A stretch of 64,000 nt of DNA from G020353115 sp964481765. Lineage in GTDB: Bacteria; Bacteroidota; Bacteroidia; Bacteroidales; VadinHA17. Position numbers and translations under genes: made by a program. Below are positions 9,161 to 17,605 of this stretch, piece by piece (the stretch's first letter is position 1; the number at the start of each line of letters is the position of its first letter). The notes beneath the pieces are model-generated. The model was not told where the DNA came from. It was given only the letters and a program-made list of their open reading frames with translations, and did not search any database. The stretch is taken from positions 1 to 64,000 of the forward strand of contig CAYZVJ010000001.1 of the NCBI GenBank assembly GCA_964481765.1, read 5' to 3'.

Positions 9161-10267
9161 ATGAATCAAGAAAGGCAAAAAAAATGGTTTTATACAACCA
9201 TATTCATAGTGACTTATATGCTGTTAGCTGCAGGGACAACTCAGTTACAGGCACAACATAGAAACCAGCAAAGGACGCAGACACGGTATCATGGAGGGGC
9301 ATCGGGTGCTTCGTTGAATATTGTCTGTTCCTTCTCCGATTACGCTGCCATTGCCAGTCAAATTGCAGGAGATCAGGCACACATAACGTTTATTGCCCAC
9401 GGGGAGCAGGATCCCCATTTCGTTCCCCCAAAACCCAGTTATGCCATGATGCTTTCAGATGCTGATGTATGGATCACGACCGGGATGGATCTGGAGATGT
9501 GGTCCACCACACTGCTTGACAAAGCTCGTAACCGGCAAATCATGGATGGCGAGATCGGTTTTATTGCTGTGTCGGATGGGGTGAAGATTCTGCAAAAAGT
9601 TGAGAAGGGAGATCGGACCGAAGGAGATGTTCATTTAATGGGCAATCCGCATATCAATACCGGTCCCCTGAATTGGAAAATCATTGCCCGGAATATCACC
9701 ATTGGTCTTATAAAAATCGACCCGACAAATGCCGCCTTTTACGAAATGAACCGCAACGAGTTTTTAGATAGGGTCGATCGTGCATTGTTTGGCGATAAAC
9801 TGGTAGATCTTTTTGGGGGTGAAACATTAACCAAACTGCTTGAAAATAAAACCCTGTTTACATTTCTGGAAAACTCCTATGAGGGAGGGAAACTGATTGA
9901 TCATCTGGGTGGCTGGTTAAAAGAGACACTGCCTTTCAGGGGCAAGAAGGTGGTAGCCTATCACAAGAACTGGGCTTATTTTGCTGAAACATTCGGCCTG
10001 AATGTCATCGGATACATTGAGCCAAAACCAGGTATTCCACCATCAGCAAAACATGTACAAACCATGATCCAGTTGATTAAAGACCAGAATATTAAATTGA
10101 TGCTGGTTGCCAGTTACTTTGAGAAAAAATCACCTCAAATGATTGAGGACAAAACGGGTATTAAAGCCCTTTATCTTCCGCTTTTCGTGCAGGGCGTCCC
10201 CGGAATCAATGATAATTTTCAGCTGGTTGATTACTGGATAGAACAGATCAATGCCAACATCAAGTAA
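9161..10267 (+). CDS. Metal (probably zinc) ABC transporter substrate-binding protein, ZnuA-like
   Basis: 368 residues with an N-terminal signal sequence (cleavage expected near LQAQ, about residue 32). The cluster A-I/ZnuA fold is visible from NIVCSFSDYAAIASQIAG and from the metal-ligand motifs HGEQDPHFVPPKPSY (His at the end of the first lobe), MGNPHINTGPLNW, and VVAYHKNWAYFAETFGL leading to the C-terminal lobe. The final ligand region includes LMLVASYF and LYLPLFVQGVPG. The family captures Zn2+ or Mn2+ in the periplasm and delivers it to the permease. It begins 22 bases after the porin-like gene and precedes the two permeases by about 50 bases. Zinc is the favoured substrate by context only. 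Confidence 0.88.
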   Translation: MNQERQKKWFYTTIFIVTYMLLAAGTTQLQAQHRNQQRTQTRYHGGASGASLNIVCSFSDYAAIASQIAGDQAHITFIAHGEQDPHFVPPKPSYAMMLSDADVWITTGMDLEMWSTTLLDKARNRQIMDGEIGFIAVSDGVKILQKVEKGDRTEGDVHLMGNPHINTGPLNWKIIARNITIGLIKIDPTNAAFYEMNRNEFLDRVDRALFGDKLVDLFGGETLTKLLENKTLFTFLENSYEGGKLIDHLGGWLKETLPFRGKKVVAYHKNWAYFAETFGLNVIGYIEPKPGIPPSAKHVQTMIQLIKDQNIKLMLVASYFEKKSPQMIEDKTGIKALYLPLFVQGVPGINDNFQLVDYWIEQINANIK

Positions 10268-10318
10268 AAAGAATAGGTATATTTATCGCTTTATTATTCA
10301 TAACTAACCTACTGGAAA

Positions 10319-11167
10319 ATGCTGGATAATCTGGTTTTCCTTGCTGCTCCTATTACCGCCTGCATAATGCTTGCTGGCATTCTGAGCTATTTTGGCAACC
10401 ACATCCTGTCACGCGGTATAATTTTTATTGATATTGCGCTTGCCCAGATTGCGGCACTGGGAACCATGATCGCGCTGCTGTTGGGATTCGCGGAAGAATC
10501 GCTTTCCGTTCAAATCATTTCTTATGCTTTTACGCTTATCATAATAGCCCTTTTTGCATTAACCAAATTCAGAAAGCAGCTCATCCCGCAGGAAGCAATC
10601 ATCGGAATAATCTATTGTCTTGGATTGGGATTAGCCATGTTGCTTGCGGAAAGGATTCCCGGTGGTTCCAATTTCATTACCAAAACAATTACCGGTAATG
10701 TTTTATGGGTAACCTGGAAAAATGTGTTATCCTGTTTCATTTTATTTGCGATCATTGCTATTGTTCATTTATTCTTTCAAAAAGCCTTTATTCGTATATC
10801 CAGTTCAAGCGATGGTCTTCCTTATTCTCCGGGAAAGACAAGGTTGTTCGAGCTGTTATTCTACATAACCTTTGGAATTGTCATAGTAAAAGCTGTACCG
10901 GTGGGTGGTGTTTTCCTTATTTTTACGCTGCTGATTGCCCCCACTGCTACAGCGACGCTATTCACACAAAAATGGAGGGCCCGGTTTATCTGGAGCTGGA
11001 TCATTGGAATCCTTGGATCTTTCACCGGCATTTACATATCCTACAGGATGAATATTTCAAACGGCCCGGCGATTGTTTGTCTTCTTGGTATGACCGCTTT
11101 TCTCCTTGCATTTATGAAGCTTTCAGCCAAAAAATTTCGCTCCCTGAAACATAACAACAAGAACTGA
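10319..11167 (+). CDS. Metal ABC transporter permease (ZnuB/TroC-type), first of two
   Basis: 282 residues and polytopic. It matches the ABC-3 family of Zn/Mn permeases: IIFIDIALAQIAALG, EAIIGIIYCLGLGLAML, and a late KAVPVGGVFLIFTLLIAPTA segment typical of the coupling/gating region. It overlaps the next permease by one base (TGATG at 11165-11169), implying translational coupling and probably a heterodimeric channel, as in TroCD-type systems. No ATP-binding subunit is encoded anywhere in the locus, so the pump would need an ATPase from elsewhere. Confidence 0.9.
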   Translation: MLDNLVFLAAPITACIMLAGILSYFGNHILSRGIIFIDIALAQIAALGTMIALLLGFAEESLSVQIISYAFTLIIIALFALTKFRKQLIPQEAIIGIIYCLGLGLAMLLAERIPGGSNFITKTITGNVLWVTWKNVLSCFILFAIIAIVHLFFQKAFIRISSSSDGLPYSPGKTRLFELLFYITFGIVIVKAVPVGGVFLIFTLLIAPTATATLFTQKWRARFIWSWIIGILGSFTGIYISYRMNISNGPAIVCLLGMTAFLLAFMKLSAKKFRSLKHNNKN

Positions 11168-12021
11168 TGTTTACTGCTTTGGACTTTATGCTGGCGCCCT
11201 TTGTGGCATGTCTTCTTCTTATTCTTATCATGGTTTATTTCGGAATCCATGTTATCGAAAGGGAAATAATATTCATCGATATTGCGCTGGCACAGATTGC
11301 CGCCTTTGGCAGTGCTGTTTCCCTGGTGCTGCAGGAGATGAATATCGTCCATCATAACCAGGCCGGCGAGCATGATTCAAGAACATTCATGGCCTATCTG
11401 TTCTGTACACTTGCTGCAGCAATTTTTACGTTACTAAAAAATAAAAAGATCAAAATCCCGCTCGAGGCAATTATTGGAATAGCCTATGCTGCTGCAGCTA
11501 CCGGTGCGGTCATCATATTGGATAAAGGTGCCGGTGGGGATGTACACATTCACGATATGCTTGCCGGTGCAATTCTGTGGGTATCATGGCCTCAGAATCT
11601 TCGCTTCCTGGTTGTTGTCGTTGTTGTGGGAAGTTTCCACTACATCTTCCGTCACAAATTTCTTGGCTTAACAAAACATTACAAGTCAGAAGAAGCCGTG
11701 GTTTCAAACCCCAAATTGTGGGATTTTCTTTTCTATTTCAGCTTTGGAATTGTTATTGTTGAAGCCGTCAGTGTGGGTGGAATTCTGACTATATTTGCCT
11801 TCCTGATTATCCCTGCCTCCATCTCTGCATTGTTTGCACAAAATTGGTCTTCCCGGATCATTATTGGACTTATCGTTGGGGGCTTTGCAACCATTCTCGG
11901 GCTGTACCTGTCCTGGATTATGGATATACCCTCCTCTCCGGCAATCATTCTTTTCCTGGGACTCTGTTTACTGGTTTCCCTTCTTTTAAAATTATTCCAT
12001 TTCTTAAAAACCTGTGTGTAA
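11167..12021 (+). CDS. Metal ABC transporter permease (ZnuB/TroD-type), second of two
   Basis: 284 residues of the ABC-3 family, paralogous to the preceding gene but clearly different in sequence. It shares IIFIDIALAQIAAFG, EAIIGIAYAAAATGAV and EAVSVGGILTIFAFLIIPAS. Unlike the first permease it has His-containing loops (NIVHHNQAGEHD and GDVHIHDMLAG). Such loops are common in zinc permeases and ZIP-like carriers and support zinc. The start overlaps the upstream stop by one base. The locus ends here; the next gene is an independent regulator 111 bases downstream. Confidence 0.9.
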   Translation: MFTALDFMLAPFVACLLLILIMVYFGIHVIEREIIFIDIALAQIAAFGSAVSLVLQEMNIVHHNQAGEHDSRTFMAYLFCTLAAAIFTLLKNKKIKIPLEAIIGIAYAAAATGAVIILDKGAGGDVHIHDMLAGAILWVSWPQNLRFLVVVVVVGSFHYIFRHKFLGLTKHYKSEEAVVSNPKLWDFLFYFSFGIVIVEAVSVGGILTIFAFLIIPASISALFAQNWSSRIIIGLIVGGFATILGLYLSWIMDIPSSPAIILFLGLCLLVSLLLKLFHFLKTCV

Positions 12022-12132
12022 TCATTCGTTTCCGTTGCCCTCCTGATTTTGCTTTACATACTTTAAGACACGATCTTTACTCCTCAAAGTAAAATTGGTT
12101 ATTTTTACACCCCACAGGTTTCTTCCGGTTGT

Positions 12133-12726
12133 ATGACCAGACAAAATAAAATAGTTACAAAAACGTACCATATCAAAAATATGGTATCAAATTGTGCTAT
12201 TCATCTGCTTAAAGAAAAATTTAACGCGTCTGCCATTCACGTAGAGTATATAACACTGGGGGTGGCGGTATTGCGTTATGATCCCAGGATTGTTAGTGAA
12301 AAAAAAATCCGGCAGATCCTTCAAAAATACGGTTTTGACATAATCCTCGGGCGTGAAAAGATCCTGGTTGAAAACATTAAATTCGCGGTAATTGAGCTCA
12401 TTCACCAGTTAAACAATGTTGATTCCATTATCAGAAAATCAGATTATCTGGTTGAGAAACTGGGTATGAGCTACCAATACCTGTCCAGGGTCTTTTCGGC
12501 AACAGAAGGGATAACACTCGAAAAATACATTATACTTCAAAAAATTGAGCGCATTAAGGAGCTTGTGCACCAGGACGAATACACATTGAGCGAGATCGCT
12601 TATATGATGGATTATAGCAGTGTCCAATATCTTTCCAATCAATTCAAAAATATTACCGGGTTGTCTGTTTCAGACTTCAAGAAAAACGAAACGCCCCTGA
12701 AAAAACCGCTGGAGAATCTATATTGA
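12133..12726 (+). CDS. AraC-type HTH regulator with degenerate HMA-like N-terminal domain
   Basis: 197 residues. Residues about 1-75 resemble a heavy-metal-associated ferredoxin-like fold, with the metal-loop position reading YHIKNMVSNCAIHLL. Related Bacteroidota regulators usually carry a CxxC-like loop here (MVCxxC), whereas this one keeps a single Cys. Residues about 90-190 are an AraC DNA-binding domain with two helix-turn-helix units (LVEKLGMSYQYLSRVF and TLSEIAYMMDYSSVQYLSNQFKNITG, which I split at LSNQ for reading). The ATG at 12133 is the only sensible start. It follows the metal-uptake genes co-directionally, but the 111-base gap suggests its own promoter. A role in metal-responsive control is plausible but unproven. 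Confidence 0.78.
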   Translation: MTRQNKIVTKTYHIKNMVSNCAIHLLKEKFNASAIHVEYITLGVAVLRYDPRIVSEKKIRQILQKYGFDIILGREKILVENIKFAVIELIHQLNNVDSIIRKSDYLVEKLGMSYQYLSRVFSATEGITLEKYIILQKIERIKELVHQDEYTLSEIAYMMDYSSVQYLSNQFKNITGLSVSDFKKNETPLKKPLENLY

Positions 12727-12953
12727 TCCGGTTTGTATACCAAAATCTGCTCCAGGCTTAGTAGGGCTATTTGCGTGTTTTTGTATGCTTTCTGAAGGGC
12801 AGCGGGGTAGAATATACACCGTAAATAATGAACATTGACGGTAATTCAGCCATTATGGTTAATTGACGTTTTGTAACATTTTTACTGAATTTTATAACAA
12901 CGGTATGATGAAGAAATAATATTATTGCAACAACATTCAAGAAAATCGATCTT
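12727..12953 (+). other. Intergenic region ahead of the PqqD/ATP-grasp cluster
   Basis: 227 bases with no open frame worth calling. It must hold the promoter of the following cluster. AT-rich tracts (12870-12900) include TTTTGTAAC and TTTTATAAC, but I cannot identify an exact TAnnTTTG element. Confidence 0.4.
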
Positions 12954-13032
12954 ATGAAGCTTAAAAAGAATATTGCAATCAGTGAATCCGGGTTTGTTTT
13001 TGATCCAAATTCCGGGGAATCGTATTCCTTAA
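12954..13032 (+). CDS. PqqD-family protein, N-terminal fragment running into assembly gap
   Basis: Only 26 residues are visible before the N run. They start MKLKKNIAISESG and continue FVFDPNSGESYSL, a recognisable PqqD-family N-terminus (a beta-strand pair followed by the xxGxxYxL turn). PqqD proteins are small (about 90 residues) winged-helix RiPP-recognition elements that present a peptide to a modifying enzyme; PqqD-like proteins also appear in clusters without a known peptide. The remaining 60-70 residues, and any small gene between this and the ATP-grasp, are lost in the gap. The call is by pattern recognition of a short piece, so it is moderate. Confidence 0.6.
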
Positions 13033-13132
13033 NNNNNNNNNNNNNNNNNNNNNNNNNNNNNNNNNNNNNNNNNNNNNNNNNNNNNNNNNNNNNNNNNNNN
13101 NNNNNNNNNNNNNNNNNNNNNNNNNNNNNNNN
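13033..13132. other. Assembly gap (100 N) between PqqD-like and ATP-grasp genes
   Basis: Exactly 100 N, a filler of unknown true length. It hides the end of the PqqD-like gene and the start of the ATP-grasp gene. It could also hide a short precursor-peptide gene, which matters for interpreting the cluster. Confidence 0.98.
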
Positions 13133-13959
13133 TCAAGCGACTTGAATTCATTAATTCCGTGGAGAACATTAACGTGTTAATTCCCAACTTTGATGCTGAG
13201 CTTTATACATTCATCAAATCCTCTGCAATGCTTGAAAAAATGGGTATTCATACCTTTTTACCTACCCTTGAGCAGCTTGATCAAAGACAAAAAGTGAATC
13301 TCCCGGAATTTGGTAAACAGTACCGGGTTGATGTACCACAAAGTAAACCCATACTGAATCATTCGGAAATTTTAAGCCTTCAGGACGATTTCGACTACCC
13401 GCTGATGGTAAAAGGTAAATTTTATGATGCATACATTGCATACAATGAAGAGCAGGTGAAAATGCATTTTAACAAGATCAGTGCAAAATGGGGTTTGCCG
13501 ATTATCATCCAGGAATTTGTTAAAGGGACTGAAGTCAATGTTATTGCGCTGGGTGACGGAAAGGGGAATACGGTCGGAGCTGTTCCCATGCGCAAGCAAT
13601 ACATTACTGACAAAGGGAAAGCGTGGGGTGGTATAACCCTTGCGGATGAAAACATGTTAACCCTTACACGCAGGATCATCAAAGCGACAAAATGGAAGGG
13701 CGGGATGGAGCTTGAATTGATAAAAACAACAAAAAATGAACTGTATGTTATTGAGATCAACCCAAGAATCCCGGCATGGGTTTACCTTGCGGTAGGTGCA
13801 GGTCAAAACCTGCCTGCAGCATTGGTAAAACTGGCCTTGGGCTATCCGGTAAAACCGTTTGAAAAATACGATATCGGTAAAATGTTTGTCCGTTATTCCT
13901 GGGACATGATCGTCGGATTAAATGAATTTGAATCCCTTTCAACAAAAGGAGAATTATAA
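13133..13959 (+). CDS. ATP-grasp ligase, N-terminus missing in assembly gap
   Basis: The frame is open from the edge of the gap (KRLEFINSVENINVLIPNF), so the GTG at 13159 is not the true start. Visible ATP-grasp features are YPLMVKGKF (ATP-binding Lys strand), IIQEFVKGTEVNVIAL (hinge acidic residues), and LELIKTTKNELYVIEINPR, containing the Glu and Asn that bind Mg-ATP. About 274 residues remain; the N-terminal preATP-grasp domain, probably about 80-100 residues, is missing. ATP-grasp enzymes activate a carboxylate as acyl phosphate and join it to an amine or thiol. Substrate cannot be told. It is followed 54 bases later by a decarboxylase-like PLP enzyme, and preceded by a PqqD-like gene. 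Confidence 0.85.
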
Positions 13960-14013
13960 TACCTGCTGCTAAAACAATAATCTATCAGGATATCAATAAA
14001 CACGTATAATACC

Positions 14014-15372
14014 ATGGAAAAGTTACCATTTGAAAGACCATACATTAAGAAACTTAGTTCAGGAATGCCGAGTAAATTCGGTATTAAAATGGAATTTGAT
14101 CCAATCACTTCAATTGATGGTCAGCCGGTAAAGGACCTTATCAATGATTACGGATCTCCCCTGTTCATCATTTCAGAAAAGACATTGAGAAAAACATTTA
14201 ATGATGCTAAACGTGCTTTCTCAACCAGGTATCCTAAAGTTCAATTTGCCTGGTCATATAAAACAAATTACCTGGATGCTATTTGCAGGATTTACCACCA
14301 GGAGGGCGCCTGGGCTGAAGTTGTTTCCGGATTCGAATATGATAAAGCATTGAACAACGGTGTTGAAGGGAAATATATCATTTTTAATGGCCCTGATAAA
14401 TCACGGGAGGACCTGGAAAAAGCGATCAAGAATGATTCCCTGATACACATTGATCATTTCGATGAACTATATCTGCTGATCGACGTCAGTGAACATTTGA
14501 AGAAAAAACCAAAAGTCGCTATACGTGTAAATATGGATACCGGGATATATCCAATGTGGGATAGATTCGGCTTCAATTATGAAAACGGTGAAGCGTGGGA
14601 TGCATTGAACCGGATCATGATGAGCAAAAAACTGGATCTCGTCGGTTTGCATACCCACATCGGGACATTCATCCTTTCAGCGAATGCTTACCGTATGGCA
14701 GCTATGAAACTGGCAGAACTGGCTGTCAGCCTTGAAAGAAAATACAACCATTCGGTCAAATACATTGACCTGGGTGGGGGTTTTGCTTCTCAAAACACAC
14801 TGAAAGGCGCTTACCTGCCGGGAACCGATACAGCACCTTCTTTTGATGAGTATGCTGATGCCATTACCTCCGGCCTGATCAATTCCCAGATTAAACCCGA
14901 AAACATGCCGGTATTAATACTCGAAACCGGCAGGGCATTGATTGACGATGCGGGTTATCTGCTGGGAACCGTCCTGGCTAACAAACGGCTGGCGGATGGC
15001 CGTCGATCAACCATTCTGGACATTGGTGTTAATATTCTTTTTACATCCTTCTGGTATGAACATCAGATCACCCCTGCTCAACCTTTTTCGCATCACACAG
15101 AAGAGACCGCTATATATGGTCCCCTGTGCATGAACATTGATGTTTTAAGAGAGAATATGATTTTTCCTCTCCTGAAAAAAGACGACCATGTGGTTATTAA
15201 CAGGATTGGTGCTTACAACATGACCCAATGGCTTCAGTTCATTACCCTCCGCCCGAATATTGTGCTCGTTGATCAGGAAGAACAAACACACATTATCCGG
15301 GATAAGGAAACACTAAAAATTTTTGAAGCCCTTGAAAAAATTCCCGGACACCTGAAAGAGATAAATTTATAA
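14014..15372 (+). CDS. Fold-III PLP-dependent decarboxylase-like enzyme (LysA/ODC superfamily), substrate unknown
   Basis: 452 residues. The alanine-racemase-type barrel carries the PLP Lys in FAWSYKTNY (Lys83), HTHIG (His213/215), the phosphate-binding GGGF (254-257) and ETGR (304-307). The C-terminal barrel has IYGPLCMNID with Cys372 and Asp376, then RIGAYNMTQW. Diaminopimelate decarboxylases normally read C-E-S-G-D at the Cys motif and EPGR earlier; this protein reads C-M-N-I-D and ETGR, so a substrate other than diaminopimelate is likely. It has a 25-30 residue N-terminal extension. It sits directly between the ATP-grasp gene and the urea-transporter/M23 fusion (19 bases apart), suggesting one pathway. 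It could decarboxylate an amino-acid-derived product of the ATP-grasp enzyme; this is inference. Confidence 0.83.
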   Translation: MEKLPFERPYIKKLSSGMPSKFGIKMEFDPITSIDGQPVKDLINDYGSPLFIISEKTLRKTFNDAKRAFSTRYPKVQFAWSYKTNYLDAICRIYHQEGAWAEVVSGFEYDKALNNGVEGKYIIFNGPDKSREDLEKAIKNDSLIHIDHFDELYLLIDVSEHLKKKPKVAIRVNMDTGIYPMWDRFGFNYENGEAWDALNRIMMSKKLDLVGLHTHIGTFILSANAYRMAAMKLAELAVSLERKYNHSVKYIDLGGGFASQNTLKGAYLPGTDTAPSFDEYADAITSGLINSQIKPENMPVLILETGRALIDDAGYLLGTVLANKRLADGRRSTILDIGVNILFTSFWYEHQITPAQPFSHHTEETAIYGPLCMNIDVLRENMIFPLLKKDDHVVINRIGAYNMTQWLQFITLRPNIVLVDQEEQTHIIRDKETLKIFEALEKIPGHLKEINL

Positions 15373-15391
15373 GAACCTGAAACCTGTCACT

Positions 15392-17605
15392 ATGGGATCG
15401 GACATTAAAACGGACATTGCCCTGTTTTTCAAGGGAATATTAAATAGTTATTCGCAGGTTTTTTTCTCTGAACACAAGCTGTTTGCCCTGCTCCTTCTGG
15501 TGATCACTTTCATTGACCTGGTTGCTGGTTTCTGTGGCTTGTTCTCTGTTTTAATAACCATATCTGCAGGTTATATCATCGGGCTGGATAAGAACAAAAT
15601 TTCACAGGGAATTTATGGCTTTAATAGCCTTCTTGTCGGATTAGGGCTGGGTATTTACTATGAAATGAATTTCTCGCTAATTTTTATATTATTCCTTGCT
15701 GCCATACTTACCCTTTTCCTGGCGGTAAGTTTTGAAGGAATTATCGGTAAATATGCCCTCCCCTATTTAAGTGTTCCGTTTATTTTTTCCTTTTGGCTGG
15801 TAAGTCTGGCAACATACCAGTTCGAAGCATTGGGGATAAGTGAACGTGGTATTTTTACGCTCAATGACCTGTTTGTTCTGGGTGGTAACAACCTGGTTCG
15901 GGTTTATGAGTGGTGGAATGATCTTCCCATTCCGGAATCACTTCACACCTATTTTCTTGCGCTCGGAGCTATTTTCTTTCAATTCAATGTGTTCGCCGGA
16001 ATCATTATATCTATCGGGTTACTTTACTACTCCAGGATCGCTTTTTCACTGTCTCTGATTGGCTTCTATTCTGCTTTTCTTTTTTACAAAATCATTGGTG
16101 CAAACCTTACCGATTTACATTACAGTTATATTGGATTCAATTTTATTCTAACTGCCATTGCTGTTGGGGGGTTCTTCATTGTTCCTTCCCGTTTATCCTA
16201 TATCTGGACAATTATTCTGATCCCGATTGTAGCCCTGTTGACCATTAGCCTGAATGCGATTTTTTATGGTGTTTTTCATCTTCCAATTTATTCACTGCCA
16301 TTCAATATTGTTGTTTTAATGTTCCTTTATATCCTGAAGTTCCGTACACGCCAGAGTATCCATTTGCGCGAGGTTTTTATTCAACAGTACTCACCCGAAA
16401 AAAATCTGTACTCCTTTCAGAATGATATCGTTCGTTTCAGGCATAAATTAAAAACCCCCTTTAAGCTTCCTTTCTGGGGAGAATGGACCATTTCTCAGGC
16501 ACATGATGGCGAACATACCCATAAAGGCGATTGGAAACACGCATGGGATTTTGTGATCACCGACAACGATGACAATCAATACAAAGGCAAAGGCGATGTG
16601 GCGGATGATTATTTTTGTTTCAGCAAAGAAGTGTTGTCTCCGGGAGATGGAACAGTGGAAGTTGTGGTTGATGGCATAGAAGACAACGACATCGGTGAAG
16701 TAAACCTGAAAGAAAACTGGGGGAATACGGTAGTGATAAAACACACTGAATTTCTGTTCTCCAAGCTAAGCCACCTTAAAAAAGACTCCATCCGGTATAA
16801 GGAGGGGGATAAAATAAAACAGGGCGATGTTATTGGACGTGCTGGCAATAGCGGAAGATCGCCTTATCCACACCTTCATTTTCAGTTCCAGGCAACCCCT
16901 TTTATCGGTTCCAAAACATTGGACTATCCATTCAGCTATTACATCAGGAAAGAAGCCAAAGGATATCAGTTCAGTTCATTCGATAATCCCCGTCTGCATG
17001 ATCGGGTTTCTAATATCGATACCATGGAGATTCTCACAAATGCTTTTCACTTCATCCCCGGAAGGAAATTTAAGTTTGAGGTAATTAAATCCGGTATAAA
17101 GGAGGTGGTTGAATGGGAAGTATTTACAAACGTTTATAACAATTCATATATACAATGTAAAAACACAAAAAGCATAGCCTACTTCGAATCGGACGGCAAC
17201 CTTCTCTATTTCCGCCATTTCGAAGGTGATAAGTCTTCCTTGTTGTATTATCTGTTTCTGGCCGCCTATAAAATACAAATGGGATATTACCAGGACCTGA
17301 AGCTTAACGACCGGTATCCTGTTAATCTTCTCTTTGGAAGAATTAGCCTTTTCTTTCAGGACTTCATTGCTCCCTTCCTGAACTACCTTAATGCAAAATT
17401 TGAAGTGAAATACCAATCTATCGACAATACCCTTTCGCCATCAAAAATCGAACTTGAATCCGTTGCTCAGAAATATTTCTTTTCAAAAAAACTGAACGAG
17501 ATTAAATTTCACCTGTTGCTGGGTCCGTCGGGTATTGACCAGCTGGTTTACTACAAAAACAATAGAGCCATTCGCGCAGTATGTATAAAAGAGGAGTATT
17601 CATAG
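15392..17605 (+). CDS. Urea-transporter domain fused to M23 (LytM) metallopeptidase
   Basis: 737 residues. Residues about 30-315 form a polytopic domain with the internal duplication of urea transporters: GLDKNKISQGIYGFNSLLVG and ALPYLSVPFIFSFWL in the first half, YSYIGFNFILTAIAVGGFF and YSLPFNIVVLMFLYIL in the second. Residues about 360-520 are an M23/LytM domain, with zinc/catalytic candidates His377 or His383, Asp386 (HAWDF), His461 and PYPHLHFQF (His494, His496). The NSGRSPYPHLHF signature is well preserved, so the peptidase looks active. Residues 520-737 are unassigned. The stop overlaps the next gene by 25 bases. With about ten membrane segments both termini should lie on the same side, so the side of the peptidase is an open question. 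Confidence 0.85.
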   Translation: MGSDIKTDIALFFKGILNSYSQVFFSEHKLFALLLLVITFIDLVAGFCGLFSVLITISAGYIIGLDKNKISQGIYGFNSLLVGLGLGIYYEMNFSLIFILFLAAILTLFLAVSFEGIIGKYALPYLSVPFIFSFWLVSLATYQFEALGISERGIFTLNDLFVLGGNNLVRVYEWWNDLPIPESLHTYFLALGAIFFQFNVFAGIIISIGLLYYSRIAFSLSLIGFYSAFLFYKIIGANLTDLHYSYIGFNFILTAIAVGGFFIVPSRLSYIWTIILIPIVALLTISLNAIFYGVFHLPIYSLPFNIVVLMFLYILKFRTRQSIHLREVFIQQYSPEKNLYSFQNDIVRFRHKLKTPFKLPFWGEWTISQAHDGEHTHKGDWKHAWDFVITDNDDNQYKGKGDVADDYFCFSKEVLSPGDGTVEVVVDGIEDNDIGEVNLKENWGNTVVIKHTEFLFSKLSHLKKDSIRYKEGDKIKQGDVIGRAGNSGRSPYPHLHFQFQATPFIGSKTLDYPFSYYIRKEAKGYQFSSFDNPRLHDRVSNIDTMEILTNAFHFIPGRKFKFEVIKSGIKEVVEWEVFTNVYNNSYIQCKNTKSIAYFESDGNLLYFRHFEGDKSSLLYYLFLAAYKIQMGYYQDLKLNDRYPVNLLFGRISLFFQDFIAPFLNYLNAKFEVKYQSIDNTLSPSKIELESVAQKYFFSKKLNEIKFHLLLGPSGIDQLVYYKNNRAIRAVCIKEEYS

